Source of the DNA: CAYFZO01 sp965223735
GTDB lineage: Bacteria > Pseudomonadota > Gammaproteobacteria > Poriferisulfidales > Oxydemutatoraceae
Length of the DNA: 64,000 nucleotides
Assembly: GCA_965223735.1 (NCBI GenBank)
Contig: OZ245010.1
Span: forward strand, 372,001 to 436,000
Reading direction: 5' to 3'
Every line of letters starts with the position of its first letter. Within the stretch, counting starts at the first letter, position 1. Below, in pieces: positions 1 through 10,613 of the stretch. The notes under the pieces are model-generated. The model had not been told where the DNA came from, made no database searches, and was given only the letters and a program-made list of their open reading frames with translations. A program made the translations under genes and the position numbers.

Positions 1-67
1 TTACTATCCTCCGCCGCTTTCGGCAAAATTGGCGTCAGAGTAGCTTTTAATTCTACCATGAGACTCG
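1..67. other. Unassigned left edge of window
   Basis: Short sequence before the first recognisable gene. One plus-strand frame is open from base 1 to about base 222, but its translation resembles no family I know and it runs into the glycosyltransferase reading frame. It may hold the tail of an upstream gene or a promoter; I see no clear signal. Confidence 0.3.
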
Positions 68-1399
68 TTGCCGCCGATAAGCTCCCGACAGAACCGGACC
101 GGATTGAAAACAAAACTTTATCATTTTGCCGAATGCTGCTGGCGTCAATTTCGTCTGCGAAAGCTCTATGCCCTGTACGCGAAGCATGCCAACCGTCACT
201 ATCACAGGTTCTGCCGCTTTAATTTTTATGAAAACATTCTGCTTTTCCGGCGCTATTTCAAGTATCAGGAAACCGCCCGGAGGCTGGCGGATTCACCGCC
301 CGGCACGGCGGATCCGGACTCGGGTCCGTGCGCCATTGACTATGGCAAAATAAAATCCCTCGGCGGCGTATCGCTCAAATACTATGAGCCGAGCGCTTTC
401 CGGGTCGGCGCAAAAACCAGCAAGGCAAAGATCGGGGTGCCGCTGCGCGAGGTCTCGTGGGGCAACGCTCCCGATCCGGCGGACACCCCGCGGGAGGCGG
501 CGCACTCGCGCTGCTGCCTGATCATTCCCAGGGTCACGACCCAAAGCTTTGCTCTACAATTACTCCACATCTTCACGTGCTTTCTCTATCTGCGTGAGTT
601 GCGGCAGCAGGGCGATGAACCCGCGTGCCTGCTGCTCGACAGCGGCCGGGACAAATTAAGCGAGTTGTACACGGTGTGCCTGCCCGATTGCCGCTTTCCG
701 AAGGAATTTGAAGGCATTCACCGTTTTCAGCGCCTTATTTTCGCACCGCTCGAGCAAGACTGGGCGGGCCTGCCCTGGCGGCAAATGCTCCTGACCTGCG
801 GTCTGGCCGATGAGTTTCACCGGTTTGTGCTGTCGGCTTTTGACATCGCACCGCCTGAACCGATCCGGCGCGTCTCAAGAATCACCCTGATACGCAGAAA
901 AAAGCACGTCGAAAGCGGCGGCAAACCGTGCATAGACCGAGTGATCAAAAATGAAGAGGAGATCATCGCCGCCCTGAATGATCATTACCGACGTGTTGAA
1001 TTTCAGGCCGCTTATTTTGAAAAACTTTCTCTTCGCGAACAACTGAGGCTGTTTACGCAGTCGGATATTCTCGTCAGTATGCACGGCGCGGGCCTGATCG
1101 TCGGAGCTTATTTCGCGCCGTTCAACGCGGGCATTCTGGAACTGTTCCCCAAGTATTACCGCATTCCCGAGTCGGCGTTGACTTGCCGCGCGATCGCCGC
1201 CTCCCGGGGACTGCATTACCGGCGCCGTCTGAACCATCGCAAAGCCGATGAATTCGGCTCCGATACACAGGCGGGCATTTCGCGAAGCGAGCGCTACTAC
1301 CGGAATCCCGTTCGCCAGAATTCACTGACGCATATACCCGTCGCGGCGATGATCAAGTGCATTGACCGCCTGATCAGAAAAATCGAATCCGCAGGTTGA
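68..1399 (+). CDS. GT61/DUF563-type glycosyltransferase
   Basis: Probable glycosyltransferase of the GT61 (DUF563) family, transferring a sugar during surface glycan synthesis; donor and acceptor are unknown. The C-terminal half has the family hallmark around residues 335-365: ILVSMHGAGL followed by an Asn-Ala-Gly-hydrophobic-Glu-hydrophobic-hydrophobic-Pro segment (NAGILELFP). The first half is diverged and rich in basic and aromatic residues. No ATG lies near the 5' end in this frame; the candidates are TTG at 68 or TTG at 104, since a stop sits just upstream at 59-61. The start is therefore uncertain, and an N-terminal truncation or frameshift is possible. The gene stands alone ahead of ygfZ. 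The gmd/fcl pair about 18 kb away could supply GDP-fucose to such an enzyme, but no physical link supports this. Confidence 0.7.
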   Translation: MPPISSRQNRTGLKTKLYHFAECCWRQFRLRKLYALYAKHANRHYHRFCRFNFYENILLFRRYFKYQETARRLADSPPGTADPDSGPCAIDYGKIKSLGGVSLKYYEPSAFRVGAKTSKAKIGVPLREVSWGNAPDPADTPREAAHSRCCLIIPRVTTQSFALQLLHIFTCFLYLRELRQQGDEPACLLLDSGRDKLSELYTVCLPDCRFPKEFEGIHRFQRLIFAPLEQDWAGLPWRQMLLTCGLADEFHRFVLSAFDIAPPEPIRRVSRITLIRRKKHVESGGKPCIDRVIKNEEEIIAALNDHYRRVEFQAAYFEKLSLREQLRLFTQSDILVSMHGAGLIVGAYFAPFNAGILELFPKYYRIPESALTCRAIAASRGLHYRRRLNHRKADEFGSDTQAGISRSERYYRNPVRQNSLTHIPVAAMIKCIDRLIRKIESAG

Positions 1400-1465
1400 G
1401 GAACGTCAATCGGCCGTGGCCGCTGATACAGGCAACCGACTTTCAATCAAAAACGGTATATTGGA

Positions 1466-2539
1466 ATGCCAATCAAACGCATACGTGCAATGAATGCCCC
1501 GGAACAACCTCGATTTCAGCCGCACCCGCCGCAGCTCAGCGAACCGGCTGGCGGCAACTGGACGGCGCCCGCGCCGCCGTGGCTATGTCCGCTCAGCGAT
1601 TTCAGCCTGGTCCGGGTTTCCGGGAAAGGCGCTTTTGATTTCCTGAACAACCAGTTAAGCAATGACCTTCAGACGGTTCCCGAGAACATGTCACAACTCA
1701 GCGGCTACTGCAACCCTAAGGGGCGCCTGTACTGCACCATGCGCATTTTCATGCGCGGCGCGGATTACTGTATGCGCACAACCGCAGGCGTCTCCGACAC
1801 CGTGATCGACCGCCTGCGCCTGTTCGTCCTCAGAGCCGACGTGACATTCGACACGGACACAACTCTCGGCGGCATCGCGCTGATTGGCCCTGGCACCGAC
1901 GATCTGCTGCAACGGGCCGACTTGCCGGTCCCTGCCGTCGCGTCGGCTGCCGCGCACGACGGTGAACATAGCGTGATCCGCTCACCCGGTGTCTGCGAGC
2001 GTTATGAAATTTACGCGCCACACGGTGAACTTGCGTCGCTGTGGAATACCCTGGCCCGCGACGCCGTACCCGCCGACGGCGGCGTCTGGCGGCTCTACGA
2101 TATTTTCTCGGGCATTCCCAATATTTACCCGGAAACCTCCGAACTGTTCGTGCCGCAGATGGCCAATCTCGACTTGGCCGGTGGATTGAGTTTTTCGAAA
2201 GGTTGCTATCCCGGCCAGGAAGTCGTCGCGCGCACCCATTATCTCGGCAAACTCAAGCGGCGCATGTATCGCTTTTCCCTGCCGCAGTCGCCGCTCGAAC
2301 CGCAACCCGGCGACGCCGTATTCGTCTCGGCCTACAGCGACGAGCAACCGAGCGGCGAGATCATGGACACCTATAAACTGCCCGACGGTACCCTCGAGGG
2401 ACTTGCCTCGCTGCGCATCCGGGGGCTTGAGCGGAAAAAGATCCGGCTCGGTTCGCCCAACGGCGCCGAGGCGCAGATCCGCCCCCTTCCTTATGAGGTG
2501 ACCGCCGAGACTCAAGCTGGCACCGAAAACAAATCGTGA
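1466..2539 (+). CDS. ygfZ: tRNA-modifying / Fe-S cluster folate-binding protein YgfZ
   Basis: YgfZ/GcvT-family protein (IBA57-like) that binds tetrahydrofolate and supports maturation or repair of certain iron-sulfur enzymes, such as MiaB, in the cytoplasm. The signature K-G-C-Y-P-G-Q-E is present near residue 245 (FSKGCYPGQEVVARTHYLGK) and holds the functional cysteine. The N-terminal GcvT-like domain (VRVSGKGAFDFLNNQLSNDL) and C-terminal beta-barrel are both recognisable, and 357 residues is slightly longer than the E. coli protein (about 326). ATG at 1466 opens the longest frame; ATG at 1490 (MNAPEQ) is an alternative, and a TATATT at 1455-1460 just upstream could be a -10 favouring it. 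The stop overlaps the GTG of a small membrane protein. Confidence 0.9.
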   Translation: MPIKRIRAMNAPEQPRFQPHPPQLSEPAGGNWTAPAPPWLCPLSDFSLVRVSGKGAFDFLNNQLSNDLQTVPENMSQLSGYCNPKGRLYCTMRIFMRGADYCMRTTAGVSDTVIDRLRLFVLRADVTFDTDTTLGGIALIGPGTDDLLQRADLPVPAVASAAAHDGEHSVIRSPGVCERYEIYAPHGELASLWNTLARDAVPADGGVWRLYDIFSGIPNIYPETSELFVPQMANLDLAGGLSFSKGCYPGQEVVARTHYLGKLKRRMYRFSLPQSPLEPQPGDAVFVSAYSDEQPSGEIMDTYKLPDGTLEGLASLRIRGLERKKIRLGSPNGAEAQIRPLPYEVTAETQAGTENKS

Positions 2540-2688
2540 TCCGCAGCCTGACATTGCTGTTCGGCGTCATCCTGCTGCTGGTGCTGGCGGGTTACGTGCT
2601 GCACTCGCGAATGCGCGGGCTGGCTTATCTGCTGTGGGGAATATCGGCGCTGCTGACGGCGGTTCTGGTGCTGGCTATCATCCTCTAG
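2536..2688 (+). CDS. Small two-helix membrane protein coupled to ygfZ
   Basis: A 50-residue ORF starting with GTG at 2536, whose start overlaps the ygfZ stop in a GTGA arrangement that implies translational coupling. The product is almost entirely hydrophobic: a first membrane segment at about residues 4-22 (LTLLFGVILLLVLAGYVL), a short basic linker HSRMRG, and a second segment at about 28-50. The Arg/His linker suggests a hairpin with the loop on the cytoplasmic side. I do not recognise a family. It ends 23 bp before the convergent rarA stop. Translation is inferred from the overlap and from an amino acid pattern unlike a random frame; there is no homology support. Confidence 0.55.
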   Translation: MIRSLTLLFGVILLLVLAGYVLHSRMRGLAYLLWGISALLTAVLVLAIIL

Positions 2689-2711
2689 CGGATCAGCCGA
2701 CGCCCGCGACG

Positions 2712-4052
2712 CTACTGATCATTCAACTCGCGCAAGCGATTCAGGTGCTCTCCCAGCGCCTTCTCGCTTCCTCGATCGGTCGGTTCGTAATAGCGGGCGC
2801 CCTTGAGTTCCTCGGGCAGGTAATTTTCGCCCGGGACAAAGGCGCCTTCCTCATTATGCGCGTGGCGGTACCCTTCACCGTGCCCGAGCTCCTTCATCAA
2901 TTTTGTCGGGGCATTGCGCAGGTGCATCGGCACCTCCAGGGTCCCGTGCTCGTGCGCATCCGCGAGCGCGCGCTTGAACGCGGCGTACACTGCGTCGCTT
3001 TTCGGCGAGCACGCGAGATAGACCGCCGCGTGCGCTAGCGCGAGTTCGCCTTCGGGGCTGCCCAGACGCTCGTAAGTCATCCACGCATTCAACGCGACGT
3101 CCCATGCCCTCAAGTTCGCGTTGCCGATATCTTCCGATGCGATCCGCACCAGCCTGCGCGCGATGTACAGCGGATCGCTGCCGCCGTCGAGCATCCGCGA
3201 CAACCAGTAAAGCGCTGCGTCCGGATCGCTGCCGCGTACCGACTTGTGCAGCGCCGAAATCTGGTCATAGAAAAGATCGCCGCCCTTGTCAAAGCGCCGC
3301 AGGCTCTGCGCGCTCGCAAGACGAACGATTTCCGCGTCAATCCGGTGGCCGCCATCTTCCTGGGCCGCGAGGTCAGCGCAGATCTCAAGCAGATTCAAGG
3401 CTTTGCGCGCGTCGCCGTCGGCAATCTCCGCGATCACCCGCTTGCACCTGCCGTCGATGCGCAGTGCCATCTCCCGCAAAACCCGATCGCCGGCGAGCGC
3501 CTTGTCGGTCAGCGCAACGAGGTCGTCTGTCCCTAGGCGCTTCAACACGTAAACGCGCACCCGGGACAGCAGGGCGTTGTTCAATTCAAATGAGGGGTTC
3601 TCAGTCGTTGCACCGATGAAAGTGATCGTGCCGTCCTCGATGTGCGGCAGAAAAGCATCCTGCTGTGCTTTGTTGAAACGGTGCACTTCATCCACGAACA
3701 GCATCGTCGCGCGCCCGCTCATCGCCCGCGTCTGCTTTGCCTGCCTCACCGCTTCGCGCACATCCTTGACGCCGGCAAGCACTGCCGGCACCGCGACAAA
3801 TTCAGCCGCACATAAATGGCTGACGATGAACGCGAGCGTCGTTTTACCACTGCCCGGCGGCCCCCACAGCACCATCGAGTGAGGCCTGCCGGCTTCGAGC
3901 GCGCGCCGCAGCGGCCTGCCCGGCGCGAGCAGATGCTGCTGACCCGCAAAACTGTCGAGGGCGCGCGGGCGCATGCGCGCGGCCAGCGGCTGATGAGCGT
4001 CGGCCCCGACGTCAAACAGACCGTGCGCATCCGCGACGCCGTGAACGCTCAC
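2712..4052 (-). CDS. rarA: Replication-associated recombination protein A (RarA/MgsA)
   Basis: AAA+ ATPase of the RarA/MgsA/WRNIP1 family, related to clamp-loader subunits; it acts at stalled replication forks and interacts with SSB. Walker A is GPPGSGKT at residues 64-71, Walker B is LFVDEVHRF near residue 117, and sensor 1 is the [10 protein letters not shown] segment. The C-terminal tetramerisation region ([22 protein letters not shown]-like) is intact. At 446 residues it matches the family length. The ATG overlaps the lolA stop by 4 nt, so the two are translationally coupled in the ftsK-lolA-rarA order common in Gammaproteobacteria. Confidence 0.96.
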   Translation of the reverse strand: [446 protein letters not shown]

Positions 4053-4729
4053 GGTATCACCGGCAGCAGATACTCGCCGACGACGTCCACCGTCTGCGGC
4101 AGGTACAGCCGAAATGCGTCAACCGGGATCTCGGGGCTCAACTCGGGGCGCAGGAACCGGATCACCGTGGTCTGCTCAAAATGATCGAGCATCTCCATCC
4201 TGGCCACTTTTTCCTCGTCAAGACCCAAGCTGATTCGCGTGAACTCAATGTCCTGGACCTTCGGCGTCATGGTGATCCAGTCGAGCCCGTCCCTGTGGTC
4301 TTCACGCTTCACTTCAAAACGCTCGAACACCGGGCGATGCTTCATCAGCAACGTGATCGGGGCATCTCCGAGCGCCTCGAACACCGGCTGCACGCTGGCC
4401 TGCCTGAGATCCGGATCGTAAATGATCAAATTCAGCCCGTCGCTGACGATACTCTGCCGGTTCGGTGCAGTATATTCCCAGCGAAATCGCCCTGGACGCG
4501 ACAACACGACGGTGCCGAGCGAATCGACAATCACGTTCTGCTTCGCGTCATACACCACCTGGGAAAATGCCGCCTTGAAGGTCTTCATCTGGAGGAACTG
4601 GTGCAACCTGATCAGGGGGTCTTCTCCGCCCAGCGCAACCGCTGGTGCACAGATCACGATCAGGCACAGTAGCCGGCGCAACCTTGGTTGACTCCTGTTT
4701 CGAGCCTGTTTCATATAATAAAAATCCAT
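4049..4729 (-). CDS. lolA: Outer-membrane lipoprotein carrier protein LolA
   Basis: Periplasmic chaperone that accepts lipoproteins from LolCDE and delivers them to LolB at the outer membrane. A basic stretch followed by a hydrophobic core (RRLLCLIVICAPAVALGG) forms a Sec signal peptide. The mature part has LolA motifs: LHQFLQMKTFKAAFSQVV, then GRFRWEYTAPNRQSIVSDG. Length (226 aa with the signal) fits. Two in-frame ATGs lie 15 nt apart (4729 and 4714); the second gives a more typical signal peptide N-terminus (MKQARN). It lies 45 bp downstream of ftsK, and its stop overlaps the rarA start. Confidence 0.93.
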   Translation of the reverse strand: MDFYYMKQARNRSQPRLRRLLCLIVICAPAVALGGEDPLIRLHQFLQMKTFKAAFSQVVYDAKQNVIVDSLGTVVLSRPGRFRWEYTAPNRQSIVSDGLNLIIYDPDLRQASVQPVFEALGDAPITLLMKHRPVFERFEVKREDHRDGLDWITMTPKVQDIEFTRISLGLDEEKVARMEMLDHFEQTTVIRFLRPELSPEIPVDAFRLYLPQTVDVVGEYLLPVIP

Positions 4730-4774
4730 TTATAACAATATGCCATAAAGATATTCTGATGTGAGTTCTTAAGT

Positions 4775-7060
4775 TCAAGATTGAGGTTTGAGAAGAACTT
4801 CCCGGGCGCCGTTCGCCTGCACCGGGCTCACGATGCCCGCTGCCTCCATCTCTTCGACCATGCGCGCCGCACGATTATAGCCGATCCGGAAACGGCGCTG
4901 GATATAGGAGATCGAAGCCTTGCGCGTCTCAACCACCAGCGCCACCGCCTGACCATACAACGGGTCACTCTGATCACCCGCGGTGAGCTCCTCCGCCCCG
5001 CTCTCATCGGCAACTTGCTCCAGATCAATGTAATCCGGCTCTCCCTGCGCTTTCAGAAAGTCGGTGACCCTACGCACTTCCTGATCGGATACGAATGCAC
5101 CGTGTACGCGCTCTGCGGTCGAGGTGCTGGGCGATATATACAGCATGTCGCCCTGTCCCAGCAGCTGTTCGGCGCCGTTCTGGTCGAGGATCGTGCGCGA
5201 ATCCACTTTTGACGAAACCTGAAACGCGATGCGCGCGGGAATATTTGCCTTGATCAGGCCGGTAATCACATCGACCGACGGCCTTTGCGTCGCGAGCAGC
5301 AAGTGAATGCCCGACGCACGCGCCTTCTGCGCAAGCCGTGCGATCAGTTCCTCGACGCGCTTGCCAGCGATCATCATCATATCGGCGAATTCATCCACAA
5401 CGACCGCAATATAAGGCATGGCTTCAAGCGGCGGCGCTTCGCCGCCCTCGTGCAGAGGATCGCTCAACGGTTTGCCGTCGCGCGCCGCCTGCGCCGTCTT
5501 GCGGTTATAGCTGCCGATGTTGCGCACCGCCAGCGACGACATCAGGCGGTAGCGGCGCTCCATCTCGGCGACCACCCAGTTCAGCGCGCCAGCGGCGTGT
5601 TTCATGTCGGTGATTACCGGCGTCAGCAGATGGGGGATACCGTCGTAGCTGTTCAACTCGAGCATTTTGGGGTCGATCAGGATCAGGCGGACCTGCTGCG
5701 GCGACGCCTTGAACAAGATGCTCATCAGCATCGAGTGAACAGCCACGGATTTGCCCGAACCGGTGGTGCCGGCGACCAGCAGGTGAGGCATGCGCTCGAG
5801 GTCGATCAGCACCGGCAACCCCGCAATATCTTTGCCCAGCCCGAGCGTCAGTGGGGAGCCCGCTTTTTCATAAGCCTCGGAACTCAGTATCTCGTTCAGC
5901 AGTACCGTCTCGCGGGTCTCGTTCGGCACTTCAAGGCCGACCGTTGACTTGCCCGGTATGACCTCGACGACGCGTACGCTCGGCACCGACAGCGCGCGCG
6001 CCAGGTCTTTTTCGAGACTGGTAACGCGGCTGGCCTTGGTCCCCGGTGAAAGCGTCAATTCAAAGCGCGTGATTACCGGCCCCGACTGCGCGCCGACCAC
6101 TTCAGCGTCGATACCAAAATCGGCAAGTTTGATCTCGAGCTGCCGGGCCACGGCTTCAATCGTCTTGTCCGACAGACCGCCTGCCTTTACGACCGAACGG
6201 TCAAGGCTGTCGAGCGGCGGCAAAGCACCTTGGGCGCCGCCGTCGGTGAACAAAGGCACCTGCTTCTCCTTCTTCATGCGCTCCCCCATCGGGATCGCCC
6301 CGATTTGAGGTTCTATCCGCGGCGTCTTCTGCCTACCTCGGCTGAGTCGGCGCCGCTTGACCGACGTTTCACGCAGACCCTGCTCTTTCCGGCTTGTACG
6401 TTTTTCCTTCAGGCCGCGTACAAAGCCCGCGGCCGTTTCACTCGCCCGCAACAACGCGCCCCCGACCCAGTCCATGACCTTCAGCCACGACAGTGCCGTT
6501 GCCAGATGGACGCTGCCGACCAGCAACGCTAGCATCAGCAGGGTGGCGCCGACCAGGCCGAATACCGCAATAAAGCCGGATGCAGTCAACTCGCCGATGC
6601 GGCCGCCGGCCGAAGGGAACGGCCGGAACTCCGCAGAAAAATGCATCGCAGTCAGGCCGCACAGCATCAACAGAGCCAGCAGATAACCGACGCCCTGCGT
6701 CAGGTACACCACCAGGCGCTGATTGCGGTGCATAAAAGCACGCACAGAGACGACCACCATCAGCGGCGGCATCAGAAACGCCACGTAACCGAAGAAAAAA
6801 AACAAGGCATTGGAAATCCAAGCACCGACCAGACCGCCAACATTCTGGACGAAATCCCGAGGATGGGCATTGGCCGACGAAGGATCGAAAGCGTTATAAC
6901 TGAGCAGCGACAGTAGCAGGTATAAAGCAAGCGCGACGAGAAGTATTGCGCCAGCTTCCAGCAGGCGGTTCCTGAAGCGTGCGCCAAGTTGGTGGATCTC
7001 TGAAGGCGCCGGGCGTCCGGTCGATGAACGCCTGCTCTTTCTCGAGTATCTGCGCGCCAA
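4775..7060 (-). CDS. ftsK: DNA translocase FtsK
   Basis: Septal DNA translocase that pumps the terminus region and activates XerCD at dif. N-terminal membrane domain with about four helices (first [20 protein letters not shown]), a short basic linker, then the RecA-like motor with Walker A GTTGSGKS and Walker [12 protein letters not shown], and a C-terminal winged-helix gamma domain ([27 protein letters not shown]) that reads KOPS sequences. The linker is short compared with E. coli FtsK (1329 aa); this protein is about 761 aa. I place the start at TTG 7060 because a GAGG sits 8 nt upstream. An in-frame ATG at 7135 would add 25 residues but lacks such a site. Confidence 0.93.
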   Translation of the reverse strand: MARRYSRKSRRSSTGRPAPSEIHQLGARFRNRLLEAGAILLVALALYLLLSLLSYNAFDPSSANAHPRDFVQNVGGLVGAWISNALFFFFGYVAFLMPPLMVVVSVRAFMHRNQRLVVYLTQGVGYLLALLMLCGLTAMHFSAEFRPFPSAGGRIGELTASGFIAVFGLVGATLLMLALLVGSVHLATALSWLKVMDWVGGALLRASETAAGFVRGLKEKRTSRKEQGLRETSVKRRRLSRGRQKTPRIEPQIGAIPMGERMKKEKQVPLFTDGGAQGALPPLDSLDRSVVKAGGLSDKTIEAVARQLEIKLADFGIDAEVVGAQSGPVITRFELTLSPGTKASRVTSLEKDLARALSVPSVRVVEVIPGKSTVGLEVPNETRETVLLNEILSSEAYEKAGSPLTLGLGKDIAGLPVLIDLERMPHLLVAGTTGSGKSVAVHSMLMSILFKASPQQVRLILIDPKMLELNSYDGIPHLLTPVITDMKHAAGALNWVVAEMERRYRLMSSLAVRNIGSYNRKTAQAARDGKPLSDPLHEGGEAPPLEAMPYIAVVVDEFADMMMIAGKRVEELIARLAQKARASGIHLLLATQRPSVDVITGLIKANIPARIAFQVSSKVDSRTILDQNGAEQLLGQGDMLYISPSTSTAERVHGAFVSDQEVRRVTDFLKAQGEPDYIDLEQVADESGAEELTAGDQSDPLYGQAVALVVETRKASISYIQRRFRIGYNRAARMVEEMEAAGIVSPVQANGAREVLLKPQS

Positions 7061-7227
7061 AATTTTTTCCTCAACAATTTGAGAGCATTGATGACTTACC
7101 GCGCCCACTCCGCCGCCCGTTTCTCCGCCGGGCAACGCGCATGGCCCGCCCTGCGCGATCTCGAACAGTCATTTTACAAGAAACGGCAGGCAAAAATGAC
7201 GGCGATCAAGTAAAATCATCAAGTTGA

Positions 7228-8217
<990 letters not shown>

Positions 8218-8246
8218 AATTTCAGCGCCTTCGAAAAGCGCCGGCG

Positions 8247-9386
8247 TCAGGATTGAAGACGCGTTTGATACAAAGGAACGGTCAGAAGAACGGCCGCCAA
8301 CGCAATCGCTCCCGACAGCAGGAACACATCGGCGCCGCCCAACACCTCCCATAAGCGCCCCGCAAACAAGCTGCCGAGCGCGCCGCCGAGACCGAAACTC
8401 ACACCTGAATACATCGCCTGTCCCCTGCCTCTGAGGCCTCCGGAAAACCAGCGGTCGATCAAGTGGATCGCCGCCACGTGATAGACGCCGAAAGTAATTG
8501 CGTGCAGGGTCTGCGCGAATAATATAACCGCCAGTTGCTGAGGAAAACAGGCGATCAGCAGCCACCGCAACGCGGCAACCGCCATGCTGAAACTGAGCAG
8601 CGCCGACGCACCCCACTTCGGCAAAAACCGCGGCACCAGGATGAAAATACCGATCTCGGCGAACACACCCAACGCCCATAACTGCCCGATCAGAACGTCG
8701 CTATAACCGGCGTCGCGCATATAGATGCTGAAGAAACCGTAATACGGGCTGTGCGTCAGTTGCATGATGAAGCAAAGCACCATCAGGCACAGCACCTCTG
8801 GACGCAGCAGCTGACGCCATATCGGCGCCGGGCTCGGCGACGGCATACGCCGGTCAACGCTGCGCAACGACACCAGCCACATCGCGATTAGCACACAGAA
8901 GATCAGATACGGTACGGCGCGTGTGCCGAAATGACCGACGACGGGCGCCAAACCCATCGCGCACGTGATGAACCCGACCGAGCCCCACAGCCTGATCTTG
9001 CCGTAATAGCGCGATATGTGCCCGAGGCTGTCCAGCGTGATGCTTTCCAGTTGCGGCAACAGCGCGTTCCAGAAAAAACTGAAGAAAAATAGCGCGACGA
9101 ACAGCCAGATGTAGTCGTCCCGCAGCAGCAGCAACGCATAAAAAACGACAGTGAGGGTCGAAGCGATCCGCAACATGCGCAGGCGATGCACGGTGTAGTC
9201 GGTAATCCAGCCCCAGATATACGGCGCGAACAACTTGGTGCCCAGAGCGACCGCGAGCAGTTCGCCGATCTCGGCGGCGCCAAAGCCGAGATCGCGCAGG
9301 TACGGCGCCCAATACGGCAGGTAAATGCCGAGACTCGAAAAATAAAAGAAATAAAGAGCCGCCAGCTTGATATGGCGCGGCGGCAT
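8247..9386 (-). CDS. MFS transporter (3-phenylpropionate/HcaT-like, PPP family)
   Basis: Twelve-helix major facilitator resembling the MFS_1_like/HcaT (PPP) group. The N-terminus (LAALYFFYFSSLGIYLPYWA) and the loop after helix 2 (LFAPYIWGWITDY) are characteristic, as is the GRGQAMYSGVSFGLGGALG segment in the second half. The substrate cannot be read from sequence; relatives carry aromatic acids, sugars or nucleosides. At 379 residues it is full length. The ATG lies only 3 bp after the aroC stop, so the two are probably cotranscribed; that suggests an aromatic compound at most weakly. Confidence 0.85.
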   Translation of the reverse strand: MPPRHIKLAALYFFYFSSLGIYLPYWAPYLRDLGFGAAEIGELLAVALGTKLFAPYIWGWITDYTVHRLRMLRIASTLTVVFYALLLLRDDYIWLFVALFFFSFFWNALLPQLESITLDSLGHISRYYGKIRLWGSVGFITCAMGLAPVVGHFGTRAVPYLIFCVLIAMWLVSLRSVDRRMPSPSPAPIWRQLLRPEVLCLMVLCFIMQLTHSPYYGFFSIYMRDAGYSDVLIGQLWALGVFAEIGIFILVPRFLPKWGASALLSFSMAVAALRWLLIACFPQQLAVILFAQTLHAITFGVYHVAAIHLIDRWFSGGLRGRGQAMYSGVSFGLGGALGSLFAGRLWEVLGGADVFLLSGAIALAAVLLTVPLYQTRLQS

Positions 9387-9389
9387 CGG

Positions 9390-10469
9390 TCAGGCCGAGC
9401 CTTTCACGTCCGCGTTCTGTGCGCGGTGGCGCAAAACGTGGTCGATCAGCACCAGCGCGAGCATCGCCTCGACGATCGGCACCGCGCGAAGAGCAACGCA
9501 GGGGTCATGGCGTCCGGTCGTGACGATCTCGGTGTCCGCACCCGTTTTATCGATGGTCCTGCCCGACAAACGAATGCTCGAAGTCGGCTTGAAAGCAACG
9601 TCCGCTTCAATATCCTGTCCGCTCGAAATGCCGCCGAGCACTCCCCCCGTATTATTGCTTTGAAACTCCCCGGCGACAATTTCGTCGCGGTGTTCGGTTC
9701 CTTTTTGCCCGACGCACTTGAAGCCCGCACCGATGCCGACGCCCTTGACCGCGTTGATGCTCATCATCGCGTGTGCGATAGCGGCGTCGAGGCGGTCGTA
9801 AACCGGCTCGCCCAGGCCCGTCGGCACTCCCCTTGCAACGACGTGGATCATCGCGCCGACTGAATTGCCTTCCCTGCGCAACGCATCCATGTAGGACTCC
9901 AATTCCGCCGTCACTCCCGCGTCCGGACAGAAAAACGGATTATTCTCAACTTCGTCCCAGTCAACACGCGCGTCGCAATGTATCGGCCCGAGCTGTGCAA
10001 GATAACCCCGAACGGAAATACCGTATCGTTCCTTAAGATATTTTTTGGCAATCGCACCGGCCGCGACGCGCACCGCCGTCTCGCGTGCCGACGCGCGACC
10101 ACCACCGCGGTAATCGCGGATACCGTACTTTTTCAGGTAGGTATAATCGGCATGTCCCGGGCGGAATTTATCCCTGATCGCCGAGTAGTCTTTGGGCCTT
10201 TGATCGACGTTTTCAATCAGCAGCGCGATCGGCGTCCCGGTCGTTCGCCCCTCGAAGACCCCCGACAGCAACTGAACGCGGTCGGGCTCGCCGCGTTGCG
10301 TCGTATGGCGCGTCTTGCCCGGCCTGCGACGGTCCAGTTCAGGCTGGATGTCGGCTTCCGACAACGCCAAGCCGGGCGGGCAACCGTCCACCACCCCCCC
10401 GATGGCCGGACCGTGGCTCTCGCCGAAACTTGTCAGCGTGAACAGTTTTCCTATGGAGTTACCGGGCAT
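9390..10469 (-). CDS. aroC: Chorismate synthase
   Basis: Last step of the shikimate pathway: converts 5-enolpyruvylshikimate-3-phosphate to chorismate using reduced FMN. Signatures present: [19 protein letters not shown] near the N-terminus, the [16 protein letters not shown] motif ([20 protein letters not shown]), and the C-terminal [18 protein letters not shown]. Length 359 aa, normal for the family. Starts with ATG at 10469 and shares an operon with the downstream MFS gene. Confidence 0.97.
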   Translation of the reverse strand: MPGNSIGKLFTLTSFGESHGPAIGGVVDGCPPGLALSEADIQPELDRRRPGKTRHTTQRGEPDRVQLLSGVFEGRTTGTPIALLIENVDQRPKDYSAIRDKFRPGHADYTYLKKYGIRDYRGGGRASARETAVRVAAGAIAKKYLKERYGISVRGYLAQLGPIHCDARVDWDEVENNPFFCPDAGVTAELESYMDALRREGNSVGAMIHVVARGVPTGLGEPVYDRLDAAIAHAMMSINAVKGVGIGAGFKCVGQKGTEHRDEIVAGEFQSNNTGGVLGGISSGQDIEADVAFKPTSSIRLSGRTIDKTGADTEIVTTGRHDPCVALRAVPIVEAMLALVLIDHVLRHRAQNADVKGSA

Positions 10470-10613
10470 GACCGGGGCATTTTAGCGGTTTTTCAGGCAT
10501 CCGTGAAACACCTTCACATTTGACCTGCCGGATGACACCGCGTTTTCCCGTTCGTGCACACTTGCACTTGAATACTCGGTAAAATAAACGCACCAACAAG
10601 GAAAGCGAACGCC

